Shown here: in pieces, positions 1 to 8,760 of the stretch
Layout of the letters: each line of letters opens with the position of its first letter
Position numbering within the stretch: position 1 is the first letter of the stretch
Source of the DNA: Amanita rubescens
Taxonomy: Eukaryota; Basidiomycota; Agaricomycetes; Agaricales; Amanitaceae
NCBI GenBank assembly: GCA_015039365.1
Contig: WION01000606.1
Location: 1-28,868 of the forward strand
Reading direction: 5' to 3'
Length of the DNA: 28,868 bases
Notes under the pieces: generated by a model
What the model saw: the letters and a program-made list of their open reading frames with translations, nothing else
What the model was told of the DNA's origin: nothing
Databases searched by the model: none
Made by a program: the position numbers and the translations under genes

Positions 1-1
1 C

Positions 2-103
2 ACTTTGGCAGGATATGTCGTTGAATTTATCTTGAAATTTTCAGTGGTTTCGTGGCTCTATGAATGGCTAGGAGCGCACCTCCAGTCTCTTTTGGGCGGC
101 TGA
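2..103 (+). CDS. Possible 3' end of a gene cut by the window start (hydrophobic C-terminus)
   Basis: The frame starting at base 2 is open for 33 codons and stops with TGA at 101-103. The peptide is hydrophobic and aromatic (it contains VVEFILKFSVVSWLYEWLGA), like the last membrane helix of a membrane protein. The gene start lies outside the window, so I cannot name it. A random open stretch of this length is quite possible; the amphipathic, membrane-like composition is the only support. Confidence 0.3.
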   Translation, partial: TLAGYVVEFILKFSVVSWLYEWLGAHLQSLLGG

Positions 104-168
104 AGACGCAGAGCGAGCTGCAGACCCAAACTTAGGGTTAGGTCACACTTATTCGATATTCACACGCC

Positions 169-181
169 ATCTGAGAGCCTC
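169..181 (+). repeat. Target-site duplication, left copy (13 bp)
   Basis: The bases ATCTGAGAGCCTC occur here and again at 564-576, exactly flanking the inserted element. The paralogous F-box gene has the related string ATCTGAGGGCAC once, which fits a single ancestral site. Confidence 0.8.
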
Positions 182-563
182 TTTTTTTTTTTTTTTTTTT
201 TGAATAGGAGCGAGTGTATTGCCACAACACACTACAGAGGTACTCTGGGAAAAAACCTACACTAGGTGAGGAAAAGAACCCGTAAGCTAAATACTTATAC
301 TAATCGCGAAGTCGGCATACGGCCGCATACAGAGTTAAACTAGTCCCACCCCCAGAAGAAGTCGAGGAGGGAGGAGCGATGAGCCTTGAAAGAAAAGGGG
401 GGCCTAGTCTAAGCCTAGGCCGTCGTAGCGAGCAGCGACGCGGGCGGTTTGTTTGGTTACGTGGCGTTGATCGCGAGCCTGGCGGACTTGCTTCAACCGT
501 TTGGCTTGCAGGGTGGCGAGCGCTTTGTCGTCGAATCTAGAGATGAAGAAGGGGCAGTCCCGA
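182..563 (-). mobile_element. 5'-truncated non-LTR retroelement end (LINE/SINE-like) with poly-A tail
   Basis: A 382-bp insertion is flanked by a perfect 13-bp direct repeat (169-181 and 564-576). Read on the minus strand it ends in 20 A (T at 182-201), as expected for target-primed reverse transcription. On the same strand, 404-559 is an open 51-codon tail ending in TAG at 404-406; it is basic and helical (contains AKRLKQVRQARDQRHVTKQT). About 200 bases of 3' untranslated sequence separate it from the poly-A. The arrangement (C-terminal ORF tail, 3' UTR, poly-A, duplication) suggests a 5'-truncated LINE; a SINE or a retrocopied mRNA end is the alternative. The family is not identified. Confidence 0.78.
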
Positions 564-576
564 ATCTGAGAGCCTC
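564..576 (+). repeat. Target-site duplication, right copy (13 bp)
   Basis: Second copy of the 13-bp direct repeat that brackets the retroelement end at 182-563. The F-box relic continues directly after it. Confidence 0.8.
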
Positions 577-808
577 ACCACCAGGTCTCGTGTTTTGCGC
601 GACTCTCGTATTCTGCGCATTGCTGGTCACTCGAGGCCCGAGTCTGGAATTCGAATCTGCGCGCTGGGTGTGTGAATCGGAATCTCTAGTGACGCTCCCC
701 GCACTCCTCAGTAACTTACATAATCAAGCAATCTCCGTCAAGCCACCTCGTAAGACCCACAACCACCACAGGTTGCGGGACCTATAGCGCCACTCAATTG
801 GGTCCACC

Positions 809-1427
809 ATGTCTTGGCCGGCCATAGTCCTTCGCAAGTTCGCAAAGGTCCCCGCTGCTGCATCAGTGGCTGACTTTCCCGGGCCTTACAACATCCTTCT
901 ATACTCGCTCTTCCCTCCTAACACTAATTTCATGCTTGCACCACGTTGGCCGCCTCCGAGTTCACTCGAACCAACGTTTATGTACGAGGTCGTATACAAC
1001 TTAGACTTGGGCGAACCAGTTCTCGTACTACAGCTAAAGGCTCCTGGGGACCTTCAATCTCGTTCTACGCGCGAGGCATCGGACCGCCAGATTCGAACTC
1101 GCATGACGAATTTGTCTGGTTGGTATCCAAAGTCATCGCGTATCTTAAAACCTAACTAATTTTTGCTTGCAGTTCGCTGTCCAATCCCTGTCCTACACGG
1201 TATCAGCGCCATGGGAACTCGACTCTGTTTCTACACAAAGCCCCGCTACGATGCTATCCTTCCGCAACAGATTCCAGCTAACACTGGGACGATGACAGAC
1301 ACGGCACCCCCGGAGCGATGGAATTGTGATCTTCTGGAGCGTGAGGGAGAAAAAGTTCCGACATGTGGTGAACGAGATTAAGAAGGCGTGTTCAGTTCTC
1401 GCTTATCATGAGAGGAGAAAGAAATAG
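809..1427 (+). pseudogene. Small PD-(D/E)XK-like protein of an Agaricomycete family, frameshifted near its end
   Basis: The ATG at 809 has a good context (CACCATGT). Exon 1 is 809-1118, the intron 1119-1172 (GTTGGT...TTGCAG, with a CTAAC branch site), and exon 2 starts at 1173. The protein begins MSWPAIVLRKFAKV and later reads MYEVVYNLDLGEPVLVLQLK, RSTREASDRQIRTRM and PIPVLHGISAMGTRLCFY. From memory this matches an abundant Agaricomycete family of small proteins whose E...(E/Q)xK core resembles PD-(D/E)XK nucleases; the usual ELK is QLK here. After REGEK (about 1344-1354) a one-base deletion in an A run sends the frame to a stop at 1381. The other frame continues FRHVVNEIKKACSVLAYHE to a stop at 1427, which is the expected tail. 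Function is unknown; the nuclease relation is inferred. Confidence 0.62.
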
Positions 1428-1527
1428 TTTTGGACGAGATCAAGCGAGCGTGTTTTGGCTCTTTGTAACTATACATATGTACAAGATATGTGATTGTACT
1501 CCCTTCCTGATGTTGGGTTGCACTGTT

Positions 1528-1535
1528 TGACGTCA
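1528..1535. promoter_or_regulatory. TGACGTCA palindrome (CRE/ATF-type site)
   Basis: A perfect octamer of the kind bound by bZIP factors of the ATF/CREB class. No gene start lies close by, so its role here is uncertain. Confidence 0.3.
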
Positions 1536-1905
1536 TAATCTGTTCAACTCATGAAAAAGATGGAGATCCGAAGGTGTCTTAGACTCCTATCGCGGATACG
1601 ACCAGGAAGAAATAATATTAGAATCGACGCACGTAAAAGTGTTTTCATTACTAGTGTAAAAGAAACCGAGGTGGCGTGATTAAGAAAACTTCCATCTATT
1701 ACCGCAGATGGTACAGCTGATGGGGAGTTAAATGGCGACGGTCACAAGAAAGGAAGAATACGCACGTAACGAAAGTCTGGAACGCGTTGATTAGAGACGA
1801 GAGGCAGGAGAGGACATGTTGGTTCATAGCCTCGTCAGCAGTACGAGTCTGTGCTTGTCTATAGCGGCATTTTCTGATAAACGATGAGCGACTCGAAGAC
1901 CGTGA

Positions 1906-2217
1906 TGGAAACACAAACTTGTTCGCATCGCGAGCACCGGAACGCTTCCGTTTCGGCTTGTTGTGGGTTTCGTGGCAGTGGTATTTGTCCCCCCGATTGA
2001 TGTACAATGACAGCCGCATTCAACGATCAACACAGCGTTCGCTTGGGTAGCCGCGTGTATCGTCTATGCGCTCGTTTACCTAGTCGTCATCCTGAGGCAG
2101 GGTGCAAGTTCAACGCGTTGGTACCCAACTTGGCGACCTTGTTATCCCGAGTCCTCGCCTGATTCGTTTGATGACGCCTCGCTGAGCCACGGCACGGAGG
2201 AAACTGGTACGGGATGA
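1906..2217 (+). pseudogene. Possible relic or hidden exons of a membrane protein
   Basis: One frame carries two membrane-like segments separated by a single TGA (2008-2010). The first (1906-2007) contains FRLVVGFVAVVFVPPI. The second (2014-2217) starts right after a CAG and contains AFAWVAACIVYALVYLVVIL, then a polar tail with SSPDSFDDASLSHGTEE and a TGA at 2215-2217. A hydrophobic helix followed by a serine- and acid-rich tail is a common end for fungal multi-pass membrane proteins. A second frame over 1865-2047 also looks protein-like, so the true structure may be a short spliced gene or a decayed one. I do not recognise a family. Confidence 0.25.
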
Positions 2218-2735
2218 GATTCGTTCACTCGTTTTACTCATTGATTCTCTCATCTCCGTATTAGCGTACTACCGTGATGAAGGAAAGCATACGCAAATCC
2301 TGTTAGGTACCGCAGAGAGTACAATGATCTGACTCCTACATCTTGCTTGAACGAATGATAATACTGGTAGTTGGTAACAAGCTAAGCAATCGTGGGTGAT
2401 GTCAAGCACCCCATCGCATTCCGGGGTCGTGCTTAATCGACTGTTCAATCTCGTTTGGCGTCATGTCTACCACCTTTTTGCCCCCTAAGAGATGCATAAT
2501 TGGTTCTGTAATGACCATGTTTTCAGGATATCAATATGTCAAAGATGATAATTCTCACTGAGCAAAGGAATGAATTCCAGAAGATGTTTTGGTTCCATCA
2601 CTGCCGCAGCCTTGTTATGATTCCACCACATTTCATCGACGCTTATAATCCGAGGCCTCGCAACATTGATCCATGCATATTTTAATGACCTGAATTTCTC
2701 ACTCGTGGCCGTAACACTCCCAGCTGTTCTGCTGC

Positions 2736-3167
2736 TTAGTAATTGCTTATATTTTTGCTGTAGCTAGACTCACAGGTGAGCATCGTGCCCGGTGGAAAAT
2801 ACTCGGAGGCAGGTTTCCTTTGGACCGGGTCCTTTTCATAAAGATAGTCCATGTTCCATGCAATCTCTACGACGACCACCATTCCGGCTCTTGGAGGCCC
2901 AATGACCACAACCGGGACAATGCCGCTTCTTTGATGCTTGGGGGGGACACTTATCAGCACATTGTCCTTGTGCAGGTCACAACATAATACTAACCCAAAG
3001 GGATGAAGGAGCGTGTAGACGGAGCCCAGACATCCATCAGTGTTAGCCGGGACTTTGGGATGTTGTAATGGTTCGAGGTGAGCGTTTGTCGGTTCCTCCT
3101 GTACAGGCGCAGCGTTAGAGACGCTGAAGAGCGCGAAGAAGAGGAGTGCGTATTGGAATAAGATCAT
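2736..3167 (-). CDS. Small secreted protein of unknown function
   Basis: The ORF of 143 codons starts at an ATG at 3167 and opens with a clear signal peptide, MILFQYALLFFALFSVSNA, probably cut before or after APVQEE. The mature part is about 120 residues with four cysteines and a valine-rich stretch (GIVPVVVIG, GMVVVVEIAW). A possible splice donor (CT|GTGAGT) lies just before the C-terminus, so the last dozen residues may be replaced by another exon. I recognise no domain. Small secreted cysteine-containing orphans are common in fungi and are often proposed as effectors; that is only an analogy here. Confidence 0.5.
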   Translation of the reverse strand: MILFQYALLFFALFSVSNAAPVQEEPTNAHLEPLQHPKVPANTDGCLGSVYTLLHPFGLVLCCDLHKDNVLISVPPKHQRSGIVPVVVIGPPRAGMVVVVEIAWNMDYLYEKDPVQRKPASEYFPPGTMLTCESSYSKNISNY

Positions 3168-4036
3168 TGCTAATAACCTTCAAACGATTAAGCTGGGGAA
3201 CATATTCCATGCCAGACCGGATTGGACATACCGAAAAAGACAACTAGAAAATTTGATTTGAGGGAATCGGAGGCCAGCTCCTGTGGGACGCAGTCAAGGG
3301 GCCCATGATGGGGCTAGGATGCATATTTATGCCCGTTCCGCTGCCTGACCCTTTGGAGAGACCCCTCAAAACGACATCTTCCAACCCGATCAAGAACATA
3401 GCCTTGGTCCCTGTTGCATCATGGTAACCCATACCCGGCAAGTTGAGTTAAACGCTCCGTCCAAAGCTACGCCTTGAACATGTCGCAGGCAATCACCCAT
3501 CTTGCCCGTATGAGCAAGTGATAGCTCATAATACGTAGTTCAGTGGAGATTGAGGACGTACATGATTGAGCCCGTGCCAAACTCGATAGGCGACGGACGG
3601 AAACGGAGCGCTGCGACGACTGATCTTGATGATCGTTGCTTGCTAGCTAGTACGACTCGACAAAGGTCATCAATACCAGTATCTCGATCGAGTTGTACGC
3701 CTTGTACGATCATAGACAATTCGGACATCCATAGACATTCATCCAGTCACAGCAGGGCATGGCGGCTCGTGACGGAGATGCATCGAGTTGTTCCCCAGGA
3801 GACGCAGCTCTTCCGGCCCAACACCGTTCAAAGGTAGTTGTTCCGCGCTCGTCGGATCAAGTTCTTTAGTCTGAAATTTGAATGTGTGTTATTGTTTGGG
3901 TGTGAAATCTCTAGTGCCAAGACCCTCAGTCGCGAATCCAACAATTTCCGTAAAGTACAGCTTCGTCAGTCGTCACCGCGCCAAGCCCCGCAGCAAACTC
4001 GCTCCGCAAGTCTCTCCAAACACTAGTGCTGCGCAA
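3168..4036. other. Intergenic stretch with no supported gene
   Basis: Only short open frames are present, several of them without an ATG. The frame of the next gene is open upstream to about 3878, but it lacks an ATG before 4037, so this is treated as leader. No RNA gene, repeat or clear promoter element was seen. Confidence 0.5.
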
Positions 4037-5572
4037 ATGAACACGGTCGCCTCAAAAATACCTACCGAAACGCTATGTGATATATTTCTCCTCCTATGCG
4101 ACGGGCCTATTGCTCTCCACGAGTTGAGGAACATATCGCGCTCCCACGAGTTCCCGTGGGCCGTAGGACAAGTTTGCAGGCACTGGAGATGGGCATTTGT
4201 GTACTACCCAGCTTTATGGTCCGCTTTCTCTTTCGAGGAACCCCAGCCTGACCCTAGCGTTACTTACATCGCTGAAATGAACCGACGTGCGGAAATATAC
4301 CTCAAACGCTCCAAACAGCAGCCTCTCACCTTACTTGTTAGCGTACCGGGTCCGACAATCAACGACAAAATTTATTCACCCATTTGGGGGATGTTGTTAT
4401 CGTGTTCAGATCGTTGGAAATGGGCAGATCTGGATATAGAAGATCAGTCCCTGATAAATGGTCTTGTCGAACGCAGGAAGAAAATGTCGATTCTCGAGTC
4501 GCTGACAATCGTTATATACGATATCCAAGATCATAAGTACGGCACCGCCTTCGAAATCGCGCCGCACCTCACCCAACTAAACCTGAACTATGACAATACG
4601 AGAGACGCGACATGCGGGACGTTGGAAAGATGGCCGTTTCCCTGGGCACAGTTGACCAAGCTCACGATAGACCAACCCTATCTAGAATTTGCTAACAGTG
4701 ATGCACTCCGATCATTTCTACTTCAGTTTCACAATGTCGAAGAGCTACACTTCGACGTATTTTTCGTCGATGTTGATTCTGACATTCCCGAATGTCCAAC
4801 TGTTCGCTTTCCTCGTCTCAAACTCTTTGGAATCTCGCTTGCTGTTTCCTGGATGCTTTCATTCTTTGAAGCGCCCATGCTGGAACATCTCTCCGTCTGC
4901 GACGGTTTTGAGGACATGAATGACCATAACCATGATGAAGAAATATTATCTTTTGTCCAACGTTCTTCCTGTCGCATTCGCCGCTTGTCACTTCAAGATT
5001 GTACGGCCGATGTGGCTCAGAACATCATGGAGGTGCTGGACCATGTGGAGGGGCTCTCCGTTGAGCCATATTTCGATGTGCAACCGGGATACGCCCATCG
5101 CATTATACGGGACATCGCAGACTCCGGCGGCATCTGTCCCAACCTGCGGCTGCTGGAGGTGTCGTGTTGTCCTGGATACTTTGACGATGTTGTACTGGCA
5201 GCGACTTGTGTTCTCAGTGCACGGTGCACGGAATCGAGGTCCAGGCGCAGCATTGTGCCACTCAAGAGATTAATTATCACAGTAGATTGGGATGGTTGCA
5301 ACTGTGGCCACTGCAGTGCTTTGAACAAGGCATCAGGAGCCATTGATACGGCATTGAAACATATGTGCCTTCACCCATCTTTCAGTGCCTTTTGTCTTGA
5401 CAGTGACAGCTGGGGCCGTACATTGACCGTTCATGCTTCGATTGCTGGCGCCCAGATTGATCTTACTATCCACTACCCCGACGATCCCGACGATCCCAAT
5501 GCATACCAGTACTACGCTGAGCAAAGCTGCAGACACATTAGTATTTTAGAAAGTGAACGCACACAAGAATAA
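4037..5572 (+). CDS. F-box protein with degenerate leucine-rich repeats
   Basis: A single-exon gene of 511 codons. The ATG at 4037 (AAATGA, A at -3) is the first ATG in the frame and places the F-box directly at the N-terminus: KIPTETLCDIFLLLCD (residues 7-22), then WAVGQVCRHWRWAFVYYPALW, the usual VCRxWR...P.LW form of basidiomycete F-box domains. The remainder has leucine-rich-like segments, for example HLTQLNLNYDN, NVEELHFDVFF and PNLRLLEVSCC, which probably bind substrates. A 9-bp tandem repeat near 5478 encodes DDPDDP. By family, the protein would link substrates to Skp1-Cullin1 ubiquitin ligases; the substrate is unknown. It sits head-to-tail with another F-box gene 143 bp downstream. 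Confidence 0.85.
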   Translation: MNTVASKIPTETLCDIFLLLCDGPIALHELRNISRSHEFPWAVGQVCRHWRWAFVYYPALWSAFSFEEPQPDPSVTYIAEMNRRAEIYLKRSKQQPLTLLVSVPGPTINDKIYSPIWGMLLSCSDRWKWADLDIEDQSLINGLVERRKKMSILESLTIVIYDIQDHKYGTAFEIAPHLTQLNLNYDNTRDATCGTLERWPFPWAQLTKLTIDQPYLEFANSDALRSFLLQFHNVEELHFDVFFVDVDSDIPECPTVRFPRLKLFGISLAVSWMLSFFEAPMLEHLSVCDGFEDMNDHNHDEEILSFVQRSSCRIRRLSLQDCTADVAQNIMEVLDHVEGLSVEPYFDVQPGYAHRIIRDIADSGGICPNLRLLEVSCCPGYFDDVVLAATCVLSARCTESRSRRSIVPLKRLIITVDWDGCNCGHCSALNKASGAIDTALKHMCLHPSFSAFCLDSDSWGRTLTVHASIAGAQIDLTIHYPDDPDDPNAYQYYAEQSCRHISILESERTQE

Positions 5573-5673
5573 CTTTTTGTTAACTATAATTGACGAATTA
5601 GCGAGTCAGACGAAATTTGTTACATTTCACATGATCGTCCGCAGTGATACGATTCGTGGTATACGTAGTCGCC

Positions 5674-5700
5674 GCAGACCCAAACTTAGGGTTAGGTCAC
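5674..5700 (+). repeat. 27-bp leader repeat with a telomere-like core
   Basis: These 27 bases are identical to 120-146 in the decayed fragment. They contain AACTTAGGGTTAGG, i.e. two units of the TTAGGG telomere motif. They end 14 bp before the ATG of the F-box gene at 5715, so they lie in its 5' leader. The match most simply reflects duplication of the whole gene start; the telomere-like core may be coincidence. Confidence 0.7.
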
Positions 5701-5714
5701 AACTCTGACCCACA

Positions 5715-7196
5715 ATGCCATCTCGAAAAAAGCCAGTGCCAAAGCCTTCCACGAGCGCTCGGAACCTTCACAAAGAAACCCGAAATGGCGCTCATCTCAC
5801 TTATTCACGCGCCATCCAATCATCTGAGGGCACTGCGGGATACAATGTCACCAGGCCCCGTGCTTTGCGCGCTCGTTCACGACGCTCACCACCTACTACT
5901 ATCCATAGCCTCCCTTTGGAGATCCTCAGCGAAATTTTCATTTTTGCCTTGCCAACCGACCAGGAGCTTTACCGCAGGTCACAGTCTTACGAGGGACGAA
6001 ATATGATAAATCCGACTCTCGTATTCTGTGCAGTGTGCTCTTCATGGCGGTTTCTTGCGTTTTCCACCCCTCGATTGTGGAATACGGTCCTCATCCATAT
6101 CCCACATGACATAAACGAGGCCCAGGCTAACAGGAAGGCCACCCACCTTGCTCAATGGATTGAACGCTCTTGTTCGCTTCCTATTACACTACACATATCC
6201 AGTGACATCATCAACCGGAAAGGTCTCGAAGCTCCCATTTTATCAGTTATCAATGACCACGCTGCTCGTTGGGAATCATTGTATTCCTATTCTCGAGATT
6301 TTCAACCATCATCGTCTTTGTTTCAGTTTGATGGATTTCACTCATTGCGGCGATTATATTATCCCTATTTGGATCCTGTGTCGTGTGCAAATGAAACCGT
6401 TCTTTGGGCGCATCTCACACACCTCCAAATTCCGAAATGCATACCTTGTCGGAATGCAGCAATGATTTTCATGAAGTGTCCGAAACTAGCGTATGTGTCC
6501 ATCTTTGTTGATTCATCGGAAATTGGACAAAGTACAGTTCCAATAATCTTGGAAGACTTAGTCACCTTCCACCTTAACACGCACGACCAGAACTGTCTCC
6601 AAACACTCGCGGACCTGCTTTCTTTGCCCTCTGTACGAGAAATTTCCATTAATGAAATTTCGCTAAGAGATATCCAACCGCTCTTAAACCTTTTTACTCG
6701 ATCATCTTGTTCCCTTGACAAGTTGGAGATTTTTGGATTTTGCCTCTCGTCAGGAGAGTATCTCGACGTCCTCACACACTCGTCTTGCGATTCACTCACT
6801 TCGCTCACCTTACGCCCCTCATTTTGTAACGCGGGTGGGTCAGTTGACGAAGTGCTTCCAAGACTCACCTTACACCGAAATGACACCGTGTGCCATCATT
6901 TAACATTCTTGGCAATCGGCTATTGTATTCCAACCCCGTTACACTCCGCACTACTGAATATGGTGGAGTCCCGAATTAAATCGCATACTGGCCAGGTACC
7001 AGAAGAACCTGCGCTTCATTTTCTCCAGCTTCACGTCAAATATCTCAGGAAGAACACGGCAGAATGGAATAAGGTTGGGAGGGGGAGCGGAATGGAATAC
7101 AGCCGTGAAAGATTCGCACCTGGTCGCCTCTCAGTTCGGTTTCGAAGACAAGGCTTCAGGAAGCCGCCTAACTTCGACGAGCTGTTTTGGTCATGA
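5715..7196 (+). CDS. F-box protein (Agaricomycete expanded family)
   Basis: A single-exon gene of 493 codons with ATG at 5715 (CACAATGCC). A basic N-terminus of about 60 residues (PSRKKPVPKPST) precedes the F-box: IHSLPLEILSEIFIFALP (about residues 63-80), then LVFCAVCSSWRFLAFSTPRLW. This VC..WR..A..TP.LW form is the standard one in mushroom-forming fungi. The downstream part contains irregular leucine-rich segments such as LVTFHLNTHD, LDKLEIFGFCLSS and LTSLTLRPSF. It probably acts as a substrate receptor of an SCF ubiquitin ligase; substrates cannot be predicted. A decayed partial copy lies at 120-625. Its C-terminus is basic and rich in arginine (RERFAPGRLSVRFRRQGFRK). Confidence 0.9.
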   Translation: MPSRKKPVPKPSTSARNLHKETRNGAHLTYSRAIQSSEGTAGYNVTRPRALRARSRRSPPTTIHSLPLEILSEIFIFALPTDQELYRRSQSYEGRNMINPTLVFCAVCSSWRFLAFSTPRLWNTVLIHIPHDINEAQANRKATHLAQWIERSCSLPITLHISSDIINRKGLEAPILSVINDHAARWESLYSYSRDFQPSSSLFQFDGFHSLRRLYYPYLDPVSCANETVLWAHLTHLQIPKCIPCRNAAMIFMKCPKLAYVSIFVDSSEIGQSTVPIILEDLVTFHLNTHDQNCLQTLADLLSLPSVREISINEISLRDIQPLLNLFTRSSCSLDKLEIFGFCLSSGEYLDVLTHSSCDSLTSLTLRPSFCNAGGSVDEVLPRLTLHRNDTVCHHLTFLAIGYCIPTPLHSALLNMVESRIKSHTGQVPEEPALHFLQLHVKYLRKNTAEWNKVGRGSGMEYSRERFAPGRLSVRFRRQGFRKPPNFDELFWS

Positions 7197-8399
7197 TCAT
7201 AAGGTTGCGTCTGTCGTTATTACATCACAAATCTCCTCACTATCATAATATGTGATATCCGCAGGACTACTTTGTCCCTTTTCTTCGATAGTTCAGTGAC
7301 TCAGAATGCTCATAAGATCGGAATTGTTTTTCGAACCGCTATGTTTTCTTTGGGATATTCTCTGAACTCTTTTATCGACATACTTCACGGCATTCTCCAC
7401 CAATAATAGTCTGGAGCGTCTTGAGCATAGCACCGGCTCAATCAGGATAATGGAGTCATGTTGGCAGTGGGTTCGCGCCGGTGTCTTGCAGATTCAAGAT
7501 CGACGACGGTTCACGACCAAACTGGAAGCATTGTCCAGGGGTAATGTCAACCTCTGAGTGTCATCCAGACACTAATGCAAAGCAGGTTACTTCGTTTTAT
7601 TCTTGTGCCACCCCTGCCTACGACAGAGGATCATCAGCACTGGGTGTCCTCAGGAAAGCAAGCGGTGACGCGGTCCGAAGTCACGATGCTCACGACCCTC
7701 ATCACGTGCACAAATAATCTGGACGCGTGGCATTGAATCAGGGCCACCGCCACCGCATCTCTTTCTCGTCTTCCACCGTCATCCTCCTTCTACTCCTCTC
7801 GCCGTTTTCCTCCCCTCCCATTCCACGCGGTAGGCCATTTCCTTTCTGGTCTTTTTTCCTCAAGCTTTCAAGCTTCAAGCCTTTCAAGTTTATGAACACA
7901 GGCACCATTCGCCACCGCATGCCCCTATCACAACATCCGTCCCGACTAGTACTCTGAACGAAGTCTGAATTCTCTCTGACCTTTTTTTCTTCTCACCTGC
8001 GCACGATGCCTCTGTCTAAAAAACGCGCCACTCCATTTCAACTGGGCGGGTGGGTGGGTTAGGAGTAGCATCCTCAAGACGCGCTTTCAACGCAAATTTA
8101 AACTCCAAGGGTGTTCCGTCATCGCGGCGAGAGCGAGCACTATCTGTCTCTAAGTGGCGACACTTGAGTTGACCACCAAGTTCGCCATGAAGTTACGACA
8201 ACAAGCTTCCATGAAGCATTTCAAGACTCTTTGATGTAGAAATCGCGGTGAGATGTGCATCAAGGCGTGAACCAGGCTGATCATGTTTTCAACCGTCAAC
8301 CGCATTGGGTCGAGTCTGGTATGTGATAAGTTCTATGACAGATTGGTTCTCACTCGCCATTATAGATGTGATCATGAGATTGAAACGCAGTGCAGCGCC
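7197..8399. other. Intergenic stretch; promoter-like tract and a very short ORF only
   Basis: No substantial coding region is supported. A pyrimidine-rich tract (7758-7880) is listed separately. It is followed by an ATG at 8006 opening MPLSKKRATPFQLGGW and a stop after 18 codons; a possible splice there (GTGGGT...CCAAG) would extend it by only 19 codons. Donor-like and acceptor-like strings occur (GTATGTGATAAG at 8319, ATTATAG ending at 8364), so this may be the first part of a spliced noncoding transcript. Confidence 0.4.
7758..7880 (+). promoter_or_regulatory. Pyrimidine-rich promoter-like tract
   Basis: The + strand here is dominated by C and T (CTCTTTCTCGTCTTCC, CCTCCTTCTACTCCTCTC, TTCCTCCCCTCCCATTCC). 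CT-rich stretches just upstream of transcription starts are a known feature of strongly expressed filamentous fungal genes. It would drive transcription to the right, towards the repeat units at 8400-8760. Inference only. Confidence 0.3.
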
Positions 8400-8760
8400 G
8401 ATACTTGTGACCGATCTTCGAGAAGACGTGAAGACGGCTTGACCGAGAAGTTCTGACATGAAACCGAAACGCCTTCTTAGGTCTCTCGTCCTCTTTGCGC
8501 TTGCGCTGCCACCAGCTTTATGAGTGCTTTCTACAGAGAAGACATTCGGTAGCCTGAGAAATCTGACGTCAAGAAGCTGAATCGCTAAACTCCTGTTCTC
8601 TTGATTCTGTCGTCTTAACTCGCACCGACAATGGCTTTATGAGCGACTTCAACAAAGAAGACGTTATTCGTTAAGGCGGCATTGACCGAGAAATCTAACA
8701 TGAAGAGCCTGAGAACTCTCCTCGTCTGGCGTCGTTGCAAATGGTCACTATAAAGTTGAT
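8400..8760 (+). repeat. Three degenerate tandem units of about 117 bp
   Basis: AGAAGAC occurs at 8421, 8537 and 8656, spaced 116 and 119 bp. Each is followed by a related string: TTGACCGAGAAGTTCTGACA (from 8439), GCCTGAGAAATCTGACGTCA (from 8552), and TTGACCGAGAAATCTAACAT (from 8682). Units two and three also share GCTTTATGAG before AGAAGAC. A weaker relative, TTGACCACCAAGTTCGCCAT, starts at 8169. No long reading frame runs through the units on the + strand. They could be a decayed satellite or structured RNAs of a spliced noncoding host transcript; the sequence alone does not decide. Confidence 0.5.

Larger units (their letters stand above)
120..625 (+). pseudogene. Decayed F-box gene fragment, split by a retroelement
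   Basis: Several pieces match the intact F-box gene at 5715-7196 and its leader in the same order. Bases 120-146 equal 5674-5700 (27 of 27). Bases around 142-175 resemble 5794-5830. Bases 578-600 resemble about 5846-5868 with three C-to-T type differences. Bases about 601-625 resemble about 6013-6037, including a 15-base identical run. Blocks of roughly 90 and 145 bp present in the intact gene are missing here, so no frame survives. The fragment is interrupted at 182-563 by an inserted element. It is best read as a duplicate of the leader and N-terminal part of an F-box gene that degraded before or after the insertion. Confidence 0.6.
1428..2735. other. 1.3-kb stretch without a supported gene
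   Basis: Just after the frameshifted gene, 1432-1468 repeats its tail in degenerate form (GACGAGATCAAGCGAGCGTG against GAACGAGATTAAGAAGGCGTG at 1371-1391). A TGACGTCA palindrome lies at 1528-1535. Hydrophobic coding remnants at 1906-2217 are listed separately. I see nothing else I can support. Confidence 0.5.

Noticed and set aside
449..787. A 112-codon open frame on the + strand
   Set aside because: It starts at TTG, runs antisense through the retroelement end and crosses the target-site duplication into the F-box relic. A frame spanning an insertion boundary is not a gene.
3878..4036. N-terminal extension of the first F-box gene
   Set aside because: The frame is open but begins with TTG; the first ATG is 4037, and it puts the F-box at the N-terminus as usual.
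4689..5536. Overlapping frames on both strands inside the first F-box gene
   Set aside because: These are shadows of a well-supported coding frame, with no domains of their own.
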